Source: Gnetum montanum (Eukaryota > Streptophyta > Gnetopsida > Gnetales > Gnetaceae). Taken from it: 64,000 nucleotides of DNA. The stretch covers positions 45,279 through 109,278 of the forward strand of contig MNCI01002984.1 in the NCBI GenBank assembly GCA_015680685.1. The letters run 5' to 3'. The position numbers and the translations under genes were made by a program. Of the stretch, positions 1 through 12,270 are shown piece by piece. Position 1 is the stretch's first letter. Each line of letters opens with the position of its first letter. The notes beneath the pieces are model-generated. The model was not told the origin of the DNA. It saw only the letters and a program-made list of their open reading frames with translations, and did not search any database.

Positions 1-605
1 TAGACATTTACAAGTATTTGAAGATGACGATCAAGTACTAAGATTTNAATGTTCTTCTTCAATCATGACATCTTTATAACTTTCTACTATTTGCATATCC
101 AATGTTGAAGCTACCTTTGCCAAATCGTCTGCTATAAGATTCTCTGCTCTATTTATATGCTCTTTTTGGCAATGTCAAAATTGATCTAACATATTACAAG
201 CAAGTTGCTTATAAGGTCTTAAGAATGAGCTTTTTATGACACAGTTACCTTTTACTTGTTCACAGACTAATCTTGAGTCTTCTTTTATAATGATTTCTTT
301 GATCTTTTTATCTAAAGCTATTCTCATACCAATACATAAAGCTTCATACTTAGCCTTGTTGTTAGTATAAGGGAAAGATAGATGAATTGCTTTTAAGAAT
401 TTCAGGTGAATCATTCTTTAATATAACTATTCCGACTCCTGCACCTTTTGAATTACATGAACCATCAAAGTATAACTCCCATTTATCCTCATTCTTTGAT
501 CATTCTTTTTTAGGACTATGGTTTTCTTGGAGTGTACAAATTTTGTTTTCAACAACCATCTTACTTTTTTCATTTAAAGTAATGTTATCAATCATCATAG
601 GCTCA
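1..605 (-). pseudogene. Ty3/gypsy RNase H fragment (family distinct from copies A-C)
   Basis: Minus-strand remains of the plant-type RNase H domain that follows RT in Tat-lineage gypsy pol. It would degrade the RNA strand of the RNA:DNA hybrid. In order I see an FDGS motif near 455-470 (first catalytic Asp), a TNNKAKYEAL segment near 330-360 (catalytic Glu), EDSRLV near 264-281 (third Asp), and ENLIADDLAKVAS near 107-150 (C-terminal Asp region). A frameshift near 385-400 splits the domain; the downstream part is open from 414 to 175. It resembles the RNase H of the neighbouring gypsy copy only distantly, so it is a different family. The junction near 600-625 replaces the integrase of copy A. 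One ambiguous base (N) lies at 47. Integrase, if present, would lie before the window. Confidence 0.8.
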
Positions 606-2883
606 CTATAGATGTATATATAATTATGATGGCCACAAAGATATCCTTAGCATTATGCATGATGGGAATATCATAGTCCATGGTTAAGGTGGAAAACTTA
701 CTAAACATGTATGGCATCACACTGAGGGCTAATGTTGCAATTGCATTATCTATGATGTTCTCATTTTGGGGTATGGGCTAGATATCAATGTCTACAAATT
801 ATTGTAATAGTTACTTCCTTAGATCATAATAAGGTTGTAAGTATTTGGCTTTACATGCATAGACCTCAAATACTTGGTTAACCACAAGTTGTGAATCACC
901 ATTGATTGTTAAGTGTCTATTTCCTAGGTCATGAGCTATCATCATACCTTTGATCAAACCCTCATATTCTACTATGTTTTTGATGCATGGAAACTCAAAA
1001 TGATAGGTGAAGGGCTAGATTTTACCAGATGGGAACATTATGATTGTAGTAGCACTGGCCCCATGGGTAGTTGAAGCTTTGTCAAAGTGCATGACTACCT
1101 CATAACCCTCAGGAACTTGGCTAATGGTGTCATTGTACTCATCAGGGAACTCAAGATCTATAGCTGCTTAGTCATCAATTGATGAAACTATGAGTTGTAT
1201 GATAGCCTGACCTTTCATTAAGGATTGAGAGATGTAATGAAGGTCAAACTTCATGGTTATGGCTTTTTATCAGGCTATATGACTACTATAATAGATGTTG
1301 GTCATTATGGCTCTAAGCATGTTGTCTTTACAAATGATACTAATTTGGATTTTGAAAAGGTAGTATCTCCACTTCTTCAATTCAAAGACTAGTACTAGAC
1401 AATACTTCTCCACTTCAGTGTATCAGGTCTTGTGGGCAACTAATGCATGGTTAAGGTAGTACACTAGTATCTCTGCACCATCATCATGTTTTTAATAGAG
1501 TAGAGAGGCAATGGACCTATCAAAGATGGTAAGGTAGATGTAAAATGGCTTACCCTCTTACAGAGGATAGACTATTGGTAGTTGTGCCAACTCTTGCTTA
1601 AGGCTTTCAATGATTTCTTAGCATTGAGCTGTCCACTCATAGTGAACCTCTTTCTTAAGCAAGTGTTTCATGGGTTGTAACTTATCCATAAGTCTAGTGA
1701 TAAACCTACAAATAAACTATAATATGCCTTGTAATCCCCAAAGCTCATTAACCTTGGTAGGTACTGCTAATTTGGATATGACCTAAACCTTATCAGGATT
1801 TCCATCTATCCTTGCTTTAGATACTACAAAGCTAAGCATCTTACCAATTTTGACATCAAAGATACATTTCTTGGGATTCAGCCTAAGCTCATACTTGAGG
1901 CATCATTTAAGCACAAGATCTAGGTCATTAGCATGGTCACTAGCCACTTTGGACTTAACAAGTATGTCATCTACATGATTGTTAAGCAAACATAGCATGT
2001 AATCGCTAAACATATAGGTCATGGCTCATTGATAGGTTGCTCCCATTTTCTTAAGGCTAAAGGGCATCATAGTATAGCAAAAGGTACCCCAAAGTGTTAT
2101 GAAGGTCATGCTAAGTTGGTGTTCTGGGCTAATCCTAATCTAGTTATATCCCAAGAACTCATCCATAAAGGACAATAAGGCATGCCCAACTGTAGTATCA
2201 ATAAGTTGATCAATACTAGGAAAAGGAAAGTCATCCTTGATAGTTACTTTATTTAGGTCTCTAAAATCGATGAAAATATGGATACTCCCATTTTTCTTAG
2301 GAACAACCACTATGTTGAACAGCCATTCTATGTAGTTGATAGTCCTAATGAAATCTGCTTAGTAGACCACTAAAAGCTCATCACAAACTACCAAGGCCAA
2401 ATTAGGTCTAATATTGTATGCTTTTTGCTTAATTAGTCTAATTCTTAGGTTAAGTATGATGTTTTGCTGGACTAAATGCAAGTCTAGACCAAGCATATCT
2501 TCATATGACTAGGCAAAGGTCTTAATATTGCTTTGTAGGATCTTGGTGATGTCTTGAGCCTATTGAAGTTCTAGTGAGGAACTTAGTTTAAGGGTTTTCT
2601 CCTCACCACTGTGTGTTGTGATAGAAATCTCAACTAGAGAGTCTTTGTTTATGTCACCCATCTCTAAGTCAAGGATTTTGACTAGGTTTTTGGGCCATTC
2701 TAGAGGTTTCTCTATTGAGGCTATGCGGTCAATAAAAATCTCAAGCTTAAGATCTAGGCAATCAAGGTTAATATATCATTCTACATCATCATGAGGTCCA
2801 TGGAGGTACAAAGCCAAACTAATCTACTTTCAAGTACTCATACTTTGATCCTACATGTCAGCCAAAAGCACATTAACTAGCAT
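606..2883 (-). pseudogene. Gypsy copy A pol: RT, RNase H, second RNase H (truncated)
   Basis: Decayed Tat/Ogre-type pol on the minus strand, starting near an ATG at 2883. I translated it by eye. The pre-RT region has FAxSYEDMLGLD, the usual motif before RT in this lineage. RT has IDFRDLNK near 2248-2270 and a catalytic box reading HVDD near 1963-1977 instead of YxDD. The first RNase H lies at about 1200-1620. A second, archaeal-type RNase H (FDKAST, EYEGL, NGDSQLVV) lies at about 870-1070; two RNase H domains mark the Tat lineage. Stops are scattered but few frameshifts are needed. It ends near 625 against an unrelated RNase H fragment, so integrase is missing. It is collinear with pol copies B (51321-54788) and C (56687-60148). 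Confidence 0.85.
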
Positions 2884-3440
2884 CTAGATAAAAGTGAATA
2901 AACAATGCTAAAATGTTATAAAATTATGCAAACATATGCTATTCTAGTGCAAACAAGATCATCCAAGGCTATAACTAGGGTAAAAGTGAGCAAACAGTTT
3001 CCAATAAAGGCCAAATAAAAGTAAAAAAAAGGGAAGTATAAGAAATAAGGCTACAAATGGTCAACAATGGTTATATTTTTGCCAGTTTTAGTCCTTAGCA
3101 GGCCATGATGCCGGTTTAAGGCCATAGTGGACCATGGTCACATGGTGCCAAATTGTGGTTAGGGAAGACCAAACTACACTATTTGATACTAATAAAAGGC
3201 TAAAAAATGAGAATAAGGTAAATGAAGAAAATAGAGGGCTATATAAAGGCCATAAGAAGGTCAACATGGTCAACAATGTAGCACAAGGTCAAAAATAAGT
3301 CAAAACATCTTGTAATAAGGCCAAATAAAGTAAAATAGATTACATATGATGAAACTTGGCTAATATAGGTTAAACAGGCTAGGTTTTACTAGTTTTAGGC
3401 CTTAGTGAGCCATGGTTTGAGGCTATAAGGCTGTTAGTTT
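2884..3440. repeat. R block upstream of pol copy A
   Basis: Noncoding spacer just upstream (in minus-strand sense) of pol. It holds three copies of the R core, near 3080-3105, 3110-3135 and 3385-3412. The plus-strand core is CCAGTTTAAGGTC, one variable base, then TAGCGGAC, here varied to forms such as CCAGTTTTAGTCCTTAGCAG. Between them is A/G-rich sequence with many GGTCAA and GGCCAAATAAAG words. The same arrangement, inverted, lies at 33990-34640. Confidence 0.7.
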
Positions 3441-6400
3441 AGTGTAGGCATCAATCAAGGCTATTTCTAAGCTATTTGAGCCTAGAAACTAAGAGTTTTG
3501 AGGCTTCTACACTAAGACCCCCTTATTTCTATGATTTCTAGCATGGGAGGGGGCTTAATGTGGAAACCAAGGAAAGTAGGCTTTGGGGAATCTAGAGGTT
3601 AAAAATCAAGGTTTTAGGGCCCTCCTAAGGTATCACATGACCAAATCTATCAAAATTGGGTACTTTGGAGGCTAGTAAAGGCCAAAAAAGCATGTTTTAG
3701 ATCTTAAACCCTCTTTTTTCCATGTAGGCTAGCATGGAGAGGAGGGGGCTTAGTGTGGAGAATTAACATCTAAACAAGATCAAACTGATAGTCAAAACCT
3801 AGATCTAGAATTTGTGCATCCTCTAACTTCATTTTAAGGCCATTTGAGTTGGTTTTGAGTGTTAGAACAAGTTGAAATTACTTCTCTCCCTTCCTCCATG
3901 ATGAGAACCCTAGCCCCAGCATGGAAGGATGGGGGTGTACTTATTCTATGATTTTGGGATAATTTGGAAGAATATTGACCAAGTTTTTAGGCTCCTAGGG
4001 TTGTAGACATAGATTTCCCAAGTTTTTGGTTGATTTTGATCACTTTTGAGGCTTTTCTAAGCTTGTGAAAGGTTCCACCCCCTTTATTCCACACTAAGGA
4101 AGGGTGCTTAGCATGGAAGAAAGGAATGAATGAGATTTGAGGGTCAAAAATAGGTCAAACAAGTGCAAATTTCAAGCTATGAGGTCTTAGGCTTCCCTAG
4201 TGTAGATTCTTGATCTCTCAGAGTGTCAATTTATTTTTTGAGATTAAAAGGTAGGTCCTCCATGTTGGCCAACATGGAAGAGGGGGTGGTTAGCATGGAA
4301 GAATCAAAATTTTTAGATCTAGGCTAGTTTTGATGTAAATTGACCATGCATATCACTTCCTTAGGTTGCTACTGCTGAGTACTAAGGTTTAGAGCCTAGA
4401 TTTAGTAGTTTGGAGGGTTCCAAACTTCCCCTTGTCTCCACATTGACCAGGGTGGAAGAGGGTGGTGGCTCAACTTGGAAGACCTTGGGGTATTGAATTC
4501 AAGCTATTTTAGGCTTTTTTTGCAAGGTTTAATAACTCCTAGAGGTGTTGGTAAGGTTCTAGAGTGGAAATTTGATAGTTTTGAAGGCTTTTGAGGGGTT
4601 TTATAGGTTACCCCCTTTACTACACATTGGGTTGGGAGAAGTTAGCTAGTAGGATCAAAAGGGATCAAATTCTGGCTCTATTTGATCAATTTCTCAAGGT
4701 TTGAAGGCTCTAGAGGATGTTAATAAGGTTCCTAGGTGCATGCAAGGTCATTGTATGTCATTCTAAGATCTTTGCGAGATCCAAATGAGTCTCTCCTCAA
4801 ATCTCCATCCTAGCTTCATGTTGGCCAACATGGAGGAGGGGGTTGTTAGTGTGAAAGAATAAACAATCTCAAGTTTAGACCAATTTTGACATTAATTAAC
4901 CATGAATGTATCCTCCTAGGGCTACCAAGGTCAAAACTAGTCAATTTGGAGGCTTGTTAGGTAGTGTTCAAAGTTACCCCCCTTTTTCTATGGTCACACA
5001 TCCCTGTAGGAGGGGGGTAAGCTAGCTAGGAGACTTTAAGGGGTTTATTTTTGGCTAAATTTAGCTATTTTTAGTCATGCATGTAGGTTTCCAAGGTTTT
5101 TGATGTTGACAATTAAAGCCCAAGATGATGATTTACCAATTTTATGGGTTTTCTATGGTTTTTGACTTATTCCCTTGGTTCCACGCTAACACACCCTTGT
5201 AGGGGGGTAAGCTAGCTAGGAGACTTCAAGGGGTTGATTTTTTGGCTATTTTGATCAATTTTGAACATGCATGTGCATTCCTAGGGTTGCTGGTATCAGT
5301 GGTCATTGGCCAAGATAAAAAATAATTGATTTTAAAGGTTTTTTTAATGATATTTTAAGTTACCCCCTTGTTCTACACTAGCTCCACATTAGCTAGTGTG
5401 GAAGAGGGGGTGCTTAGCATGGAAGATATAGGGATTAATTTTGGGTTAGTTTTAGTAGGTTTTGACAAGGTTTCAAAGCTATTAGTGGTTGTAGAGATCA
5501 AGAGGTAGGATTTGACATAGAAATCTCTCAATTTTGATGCTTCTTAATATGCATGCAGCCATCCCCCCTTTTCTCCATGTTGGGCAAGGGGGTCTTAGCA
5601 TGGAAAGAAGTGGGATGATGGATTTTTAGCATTTTTGACAAATTTCAAGGCATTTGAAGGCTTTGGCAGGGTCTAGAGGTCACTTGGGTAGTTCACATGG
5701 CTATTTTTAGGTCATGAAAGTCACTTGTATGGCACCATTAGAGCTTCCATGCTAGCTCCATGCTTGCTAGTGTGAAGGATGGGGTGTTCAACATGGAGAA
5801 AGCTTGGGATACTAAAATTGACTTAAATCTTGCAGGTTATTGACTACTGGAGGTGATGGAGGGGCACTAGGGCTATTAGTAGAAAAATTATGGTCATTCA
5901 AAGTTGGGATAAGGGTTTTATGTTATACCCCCTAAGCCACCACCTTGGCTTCATATTGGGCAACGTGGAGGGGGGATTAACCAACATGGGATAAGACACA
6001 AGATTGCAAATCAAACTATTCTAATGCAAAACCAAGATATTAGAGGCTATATGGGGGAATGGAGTTCAAAATATGGTAACTAAGTGGTTGATTTAGGCCA
6101 TTTTGGTCATGCCCCCATCTATCCATGCTAGGACTAGGGTGCTCAGCATGGGTGAGGCCTTCTCAAGTGTGGAATCACTAAATCCAATAGTTTTAACCAC
6201 TTTTGATTAGGTTTTTTAAGGTTTGAGGGCTATTGGAAGTGATTAGATGGGTTCTAGGTCATGTGGGCCCACTTGAAGGGTTAGATCAAGGTGTGATGAG
6301 CACTAGGGAGGTAAGAAAAGGGATTACCTCCTTTCTTCCACATTAGTTAGGGGGCCTCAACATGGAAACCTAGGATGTCTGGTTTTAGTAAGGTCTATTC

Positions 6401-6640
6401 TCTTTTCAGAGCCCAGGGTTGGATGAGGTAAGTTGTAGTTGCCAAAAATGGCAAAAAGTTGGGTTTTAATAGTTCTAAGAGGTAGGAGGCATTTATCCAC
6501 ACTGAGCATGGTATCCCTATTATGGATGCATGGGGGTTAAGGCCTAGGCATGTTTCTAGGTGCCAAAGGAATTAAAGCCCAGCATTAACAAAGTTTAGAA
6601 CCCAAAACACCATGTGTGAGGGGACAAGGTGGGGCCCATG
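3440..6640. repeat. Degenerate tandem array, period about 185 bp, about 17 units
   Basis: A C-rich tract (CCCCCTTT), then a TCCACACT or CCATGTTGG word, then GAGGGGG(T)GCTTAGCATGG recurs near 3540, 3733, 3920, 4085, 4265, 4440, 4620, 4815, 4990, 5180, 5385, 5575, 5755, 5940, 6125 and 6345. Spacing is 165-220 bp and the units differ considerably. Each unit contains a short near-palindrome such as CATGTTGGCCAACATGG (4261-4278, 4813-4830). Two units, near 5010-5040 and 5200-5225, share the block AAGCTAGCTAGGAGACTT; a matching unit lies inverted near 18670-18790. No reading frame is evident. The array lies between pol and the start of the antisense gene in copy A; copy C has no comparable array there. 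Confidence 0.7.
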
Positions 6641-9505
6641 AGTTAATAATTCAAAAAATTAAAAAAAAAAGATAATTGTAGTTTCCATTTTCACTCCTAG
6701 TATGGAGAATAATTTTTCCCACCTTGGACTTTAGTGCATGTTCAATCCTAACACATAGAATTAGCAACAAGGGGTTGGGAGTGGAAACATTAGGTTTATT
6801 TGGTTTTTAATGTCAAAACTTGTGAAATCTCATCACAATTTACCATTCCAACACCCAACACACTAGAGAAGAGCCTTGGCACAAATTTTTGTAGAAAATT
6901 TCATCAAATTTCAATGTTGAAGCCTCAAATCATCTCCTATCCAGTGTGGAAGCTTTAACTCCTTTAGTTTTCAAGCCTTCTCAATGTTGTAAACCATGAT
7001 GAAGAAACGTAGCAGCAAAAATCCAAAGATCCAAGCACCAGATGAGGTATCCAAGAAGATTTACAACTTCCCCAAGGCCATTTCCATTCAAGGGTCTTAT
7101 TTATCTACACTAAAGTAGGTCATTCTTTCCTTTTTTTCATGATTTCCTAGTCATTTTTGTGTTTTCCTAGCTAGGAAAAGGCTATTTTTGTTAAATCTAC
7201 TTGAAAGGGTTCAATAAAATTAAATTCCAACGAAATTCTACATCATATTTTGGCCATTTTCATGTGGATATATGGTTATTTTGCTATTTTTACCTTAGTA
7301 GATTCAATTTTTGAAAGTAGGCTTGCTATTTTGGGTGCTTTTTCTAGAAATTTCATCATGGTGCTGTTTTTTTTAGATCTAGGATGAAGAACTTGTTAAA
7401 ACTAAATTTTAAGGAAATCCTATCCCATTATTTTAATGTGTTTTGTGGTGGACAGAGGTTAGTTTTATTTTTTTGGTTGTAATCTATGACCAAATTAAGT
7501 TAAGTTTATTAAATTTTGTGTTTTTTATGCTTTTTGATACAAAAAGCAAGCAAAGTTGTGTAATTTTTGTTAAGGAAACGACTTAAGATTTGAAAAATCT
7601 AATGTTATGGGTTTTTATTGTTATATTTAAGCTTTGTAATGGCTATGGTTTAATCTAATTTGGATGTAAAATGATTAAGTTATGGTCATTCCAATTTGGT
7701 TGTGCAACTAGGGTTTGTGCCATTTTTTAGATTTTTATCCAAATTAATGAATTTTTCTTTAAAAAAAAGGTTAGGGTTTTGAATTTTTTAAGCATGGGTG
7801 TGTAGATCTTGATTCAAGATTTCACTCCATTTAGAGATCAAAAAATGGTGGTAGAATCACTCCATTTAGAGATCAAAAAAAATTTTGATGAATTTTCTTG
7901 CAGCCCTGCATTAAAGGGGGTTAATGTTAATGGCTACAGTTTTGCTATTTTTGGTTATGTTTTGTGTTAAAATGGTCATGTGTTTTTTAGTTGTAATGGC
8001 CATGGGTGGAAAGTTTATTATTTCAATATTCCTTCCATGGTGAAATCACTAAATTAGAGCTTGGATGATTTTTCCATGAATTTTTTTTATCAAGGTTGTG
8101 TCAATAAGGTTAAGTTCTTGGTTGTAATAATTTACCCCTTTGAGGATGGATGTGGTTGACATACTTAGAGATTTCTCTTGTCAATTTTCTTGCTGTTGGG
8201 AATGCCTAAAAATGTACTCTATGTTTTGTAGTTGGTTTCACAAAAAATGAGTTTTTTACTATTTTTAAGGAGTTTTTTTACCATCACTGCTTTTTCTATG
8301 TTTTGATGCTTTTTCTAAGTTGATGCATGATTTGAACTAAGACATAATTTTGGCTACGAAGTTTTGGCTATAATATTTTGGCTATGATATAAAAGGCTAT
8401 GAAACATTGTAATAATGTTACAATAATGTTGAATTTATTGAACAAAATTGAGTAAACATCTTAGAGCTTTTTATAGTGGCTAATTTCACCCTTGGCTATG
8501 ATGTATAAAACTTGTTAGGAAATTCCATGTATTGAAATGTCTTACTAATGGTGTTCATGTTTTCCCCCTATAGGGTCTTATTGAAGTTGATCCTCATTGT
8601 GGTAAAATTGGTCGGCATTCTATGCTATATTGGCCAACCCACGACCAACATCCCTCTTACTGACATGGAACTAGAGAAGGGGTCCATATGGTTCCACCTA
8701 GGGGCAAGGGGTTTTCTTGCCTACCTTCTCCATAATTCTAGTATGATGATGTTTTCACACTTGTCTAAGGAGGTGGCCATGATCATAGTGAAGACCTTAC
8801 TTCCTAGGTCTACACGTTTGGTTGCTTGGTTCATAATCGATGGTTTAGAGACCCGAGTAGTATGAGAGCTAGAAAATAACATCAATCCATAGTACCTCTT
8901 AGATATTTGGATGATGCCAAAGTATTTATAATACAACATGAATAATACTTTAATGGTGGAACAAAGAGCCCACTGTTTATTCCAGAATCCTCTAGGAACC
9001 ATGTACCAATTACAAGGGTAAGCATGGCTATCATAGGTTTTATCATTTTGGCCTTATCTAATTTAGTCTTCTTTCCTAACTTGTCGATTTTACACACATC
9101 TTGCATGTACAAGATTAATGAGTAAGATTTGATCAAGAGTAATCAAACCTTGACAATAGCCCACATCACATTGAATGAATTCAACAAAGGCCCCAACATT
9201 AGATATGTTGTTTTTGAACAACTAAGAGGAAAATATTATGAATACCCCACTAGATTTGACCTTGTTTAGAATAGGTGTCTAGCTACGAAAATAGTACACA
9301 GTTGAAGGGAAGCTCCTAAGGCTATCAGAGATATGGGTATCACTACTAGGAGCCCCACACAAGCTTTGCCAAGTAAGAAGAAGAAAAGTGAGAAAAGTAA
9401 TGGTTTTTTATGTTATAACTAAGGTTTTATGGCTATCTGGGTCTTAAGTGTTCTGTGGTCTAAATGTAGTTGTATTGATGCTAAGAATTTGTCTTTTTCT
9501 TATAG

Positions 9506-10547
9506 GTCCTTCTACTTTCGTTGATGTAGCTATATCCCTCACTTGATGTTCTACAGAGACTTTCATCCTAAAGTTCAATGAGGTGGGGCCAACCTATGAG
9601 TGCTTAAGGTGGAAGGTAATTGAGGGCATTAGGCAAACATTATGCATGTAGGTTTTCTTGAGCTCTTTATGACACTTAACCTTGTCATTCCTTCTACAGA
9701 GATGTTGAACATCATCAACTCCTTTGATGAAGGAGTTGATGTGTTTTGCACTACAATGCAAGGTATACCAATTTCCATTACCATTAGTGAGTTCACCTTT
9801 TGCAACTTGTTTGGTATTCTTGCTAATGATATAATAGTTGCTACCAAACCAATGAAGGAGGCTAATCATCACGTAGAAGTCAAGGAGTGGTTTGGTGTCA
9901 GCAAAGGTCACTCTAGACTTTCTCTTGATAGCTTCATGAACTCTGACATAAGGGGGTCCTATTCCTTGTTTAGATCCTAGGACCTTCCAAAATTATTATC
10001 ACAAAATGGGATGGTTGACATTATGTAAGGATGAACCCTCAAGAAGGTTTTGATAGAGGGAACTCATTTTAATTAAGCTACTTCCTTGGCTACATGCCTC
10101 AAAGAGAAAATCCTCAAACTCCTCATGGACACCTCTATGATAGTCCACATGCACTATGCATTTTTTTTAGGCCATTTGAAGACGTTTACAACATTTTTGG
10201 TGATGATGAGGGATGGGTTATGGATGTGCCAAGACTCAAAGAAACTCTCCAAGCCTTGGATAAAGCATCTTTATTCAACTATTGGGGCTCAAAAACCATT
10301 AGAGGATATGGGAGATTTGCTATCTGTGACCACCAAGAACCTTGGTGTCAGTTAGTGTGAATCACCTGATAGCATGGGGGAGGCACCTCTTATGTTCCCA
10401 ATGAACATCAAGAGGATCCAATGGTTGCATGCCAAGGCCACCAAGGCAGCCAAGGCTAGCTTGAAGCAATCAATAAAGGAAGCACCACTAGCAATAGAGT
10501 TATCCTCCAAGCAAAGGATCATCTTTAAGATCCCACACTTGGACCAG
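9506..10547 (+). pseudogene. Domain exon of antisense gene, copy A
   Basis: This is the best conserved exon. Residues from 9642 read STEMLNIINSFDEG, then an IPISITISEFTFCNLFGI segment, the hydrophobic pattern of the plant-transposon-like domain. Later parts are HYAFFLGHLKTF (near 10150-10190), SKPWIKHLYSTIGAQ (near 10240-10290) and LLSVTTKNLGV (near 10315-10350). Each has a counterpart in copy C (NIHYAFYIGYLKHF, SKPWIQQVLWTMQA, SLSITTKGLAV). A few stops and frame changes interrupt it, for example near 9977 and 10360. The end is lysine and alanine rich and stops at an AG|GTAGTC donor. Confidence 0.65.
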
Positions 10548-11239
10548 GTAGTCATAGGTACACTTTAATCATGTTTTTGGCTATGTTATGTTCTATGGTT
10601 ATACGTGCTAACTTTTCTAATGGGTTATGGCTACATAGTAGCAGTGGAACTTAGCGATTTATGCAGCCACTATAGAAGAAGAGCAGAGACAAGCAAAGAA
10701 GGCACATAGACGTGCCAAGGAGGAGAAGTAGAGGTGTATAGCTTCTACAGCAGAGGAAGAACAAAGGCATGCAGAGAAGGTACTCTTGCAATAAGATATG
10801 GATGATCTTGATGCCTTATTTAATTAGCCATTACCCAAGGAGCCTTTGATTGAAATCCCTGATGTTGATGATGATGATGAGATTGAGCATGAAAATGTAG
10901 ATACACATATGCTCTGTTCATCATTACTTATAGTTTTATGTTTTTTTTGAGTTCTTACTTATTCGATGATTGTGATGCTTATTGTAGTTCATGAGCTAGT
11001 AGCAGAGGTCCCTACACTCACGTTTCATAGGAAACCATGGATAGAGGTCTTGAACAAGATAGAATTCACACATGGGATGACAAAGGACATCATCGTCCAG
11101 TTATAATAGGTTACATTTGAGATCAATAAGAACTATGTTTTGCTATGCCATAGTTATTTTGTTATGAGTTACATTTTTTGCTATGGCTACCTTAGGTTGT
11201 ATATAATTTTTATGGTTATATTTTTGTTTTTGTTTTTAG

Positions 11240-12062
11240 TACCATCAATTACATGGAACCCAGCCTAAGACATGGAATTTGACTCCTTGACTAAGCTTCC
11301 TCCTAACACCCTACATGTCCCACTAAAGTTGTATGAAACTGCCATTGATCTAGAGGTTTCATGCACAAAAGCTTCATGGGAGATTCAAAGGTCCAATGAA
11401 TCCATATGGGAACAAGTTGTGACCTTGAAGAAGGAAAATAAAAAGCAAGTTGAGAAAATCTAGGATCTAGAAGATTGTAGCACCTTTATAGAAGCCCAAG
11501 TTACTAACTCATAAACCTATTAAACCAAGGAGATCATGTGGACCCACTACTGGCATGCTATCCATGACAAGGTTGTCCTCTCCCAGGAGTTGCATGAGTA
11601 GTAGATGTAGATGGACTTGATCTCCCAAAAGGCATAAGATTGGAAAGATTATAGCACTTGGATCCTAGAGTGGGATGAGACACAAAAGAATCATAAGTGT
11701 AAGTATAAGGCTGATCGAGAGGCATACCTAAAGTAGCTAATGAAGGAGACAACTAAATGATAGAAGAGAGTTATGTTTATTCAGGGTATTTAGGTTGAGA
11801 GTGTTTTCAACCTCTTTGAAAGCACTCTAATAGTGGTTGAGTCTTCTACTCCATAGATTACTATAGCTACAAATGAGGTCTCTATATCTATGGTCTCATT
11901 GGAGTTACCATCATGGATGGGTGTAGATAGGACCAACATCTTCATGAGCATCGATTTTGGAAACAATGAGTTAGCAAATATGACGAAAGAATAGATTCTT
12001 CAATGTTTAGATACTAGGCTCAACTGTCTTCCTAGAGAGTTTGTAGAGCTAGATTCTCCATA
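11240..12062 (+). pseudogene. Coiled-coil exon of antisense gene, copy A
   Basis: The exon follows an AG at 11238-11239. The frame from 11272 is open for 63 codons (TLKKENKKQVEKI near its end). It continues with scattered stops through a Lys/Glu/Trp-rich stretch (WKDYSTWILEWDETQ near 11650-11690) to about 12062, where a CATAG|GTTTG donor is seen. The charge pattern suggests a long helix or coiled coil. I cannot assign a function. Confidence 0.5.
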
Positions 12063-12168
12063 GGTTTGATGACATTTATGTTTTAAGTTTTAAGTTTTTT
12101 CTTACATGGTTTATGTTATGGTTTTGGTTATGTTGGTTACTAACTAGTTGTGCATTGTTATGTCATAG

Positions 12169-12270
12169 GCACCTTATGATGTTGGTGGCCGCAATGATGT
12201 AGGCATTGATGGTGATGATGCACCACCTTCTCCTCCTCTAGATTCCCCCTTAGCACCATCAAATGCATGA
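12169..12270 (+). pseudogene. Terminal exon of antisense gene, copy A
   Basis: It follows the acceptor GTCATAG at 12162-12168 and is open for 33 codons: a Gly/Asp-rich start, then a proline-rich end (DDAPPSPPLDSPLAPSNA), then TGA at 12268-12270. An uninterrupted last exon of this composition supports a real coding past. No clear polyadenylation signal is visible; T-rich sequence follows. Confidence 0.5.

Larger units (their letters stand above)
6996..12270 (+). pseudogene. Antisense multi-exon gene inside gypsy copy A (plant-transposon-like domain, coiled coil)
   Basis: A decayed spliced gene on the plus strand, opposite to gag and pol. By eye the exons are 6996-7114 (starts MMKKRSSKNPK, donor GTAGGT), 8574 to about 9397 (acceptor CTATAG), 9506-10547 (domain exon), about 10640-10900 (charged), 10988-11099, 11240-12062 (coiled coil) and 12169-12270 (ends TGA). 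Introns carry GT and AG ends. The order matches a second plus-strand copy at 60990-64000, and the exon at 9506-10547 is collinear in protein sequence with 62700-63623. The domain fits the pattern of the putative plant transposon protein family (Transposase_32-like). Biochemical function is unknown. Several in-frame stops show it is dead here. It lies between gag-protease and RT of the host element. Confidence 0.65.

Noticed and set aside
47-47. Ambiguous base N
   Set aside because: A single uncalled base in an RNase H relic; no biological meaning.
3440-6640. Possible CRISPR-like or short regular array
   Set aside because: Units are about 185 bp, degenerate and without short constant repeats; the context is a plant retroelement.
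8721-9136. Two minus-strand frames opposite the antisense gene
   Set aside because: They are mirrors of the plus-strand exon at 8574-9397 and have no family features.
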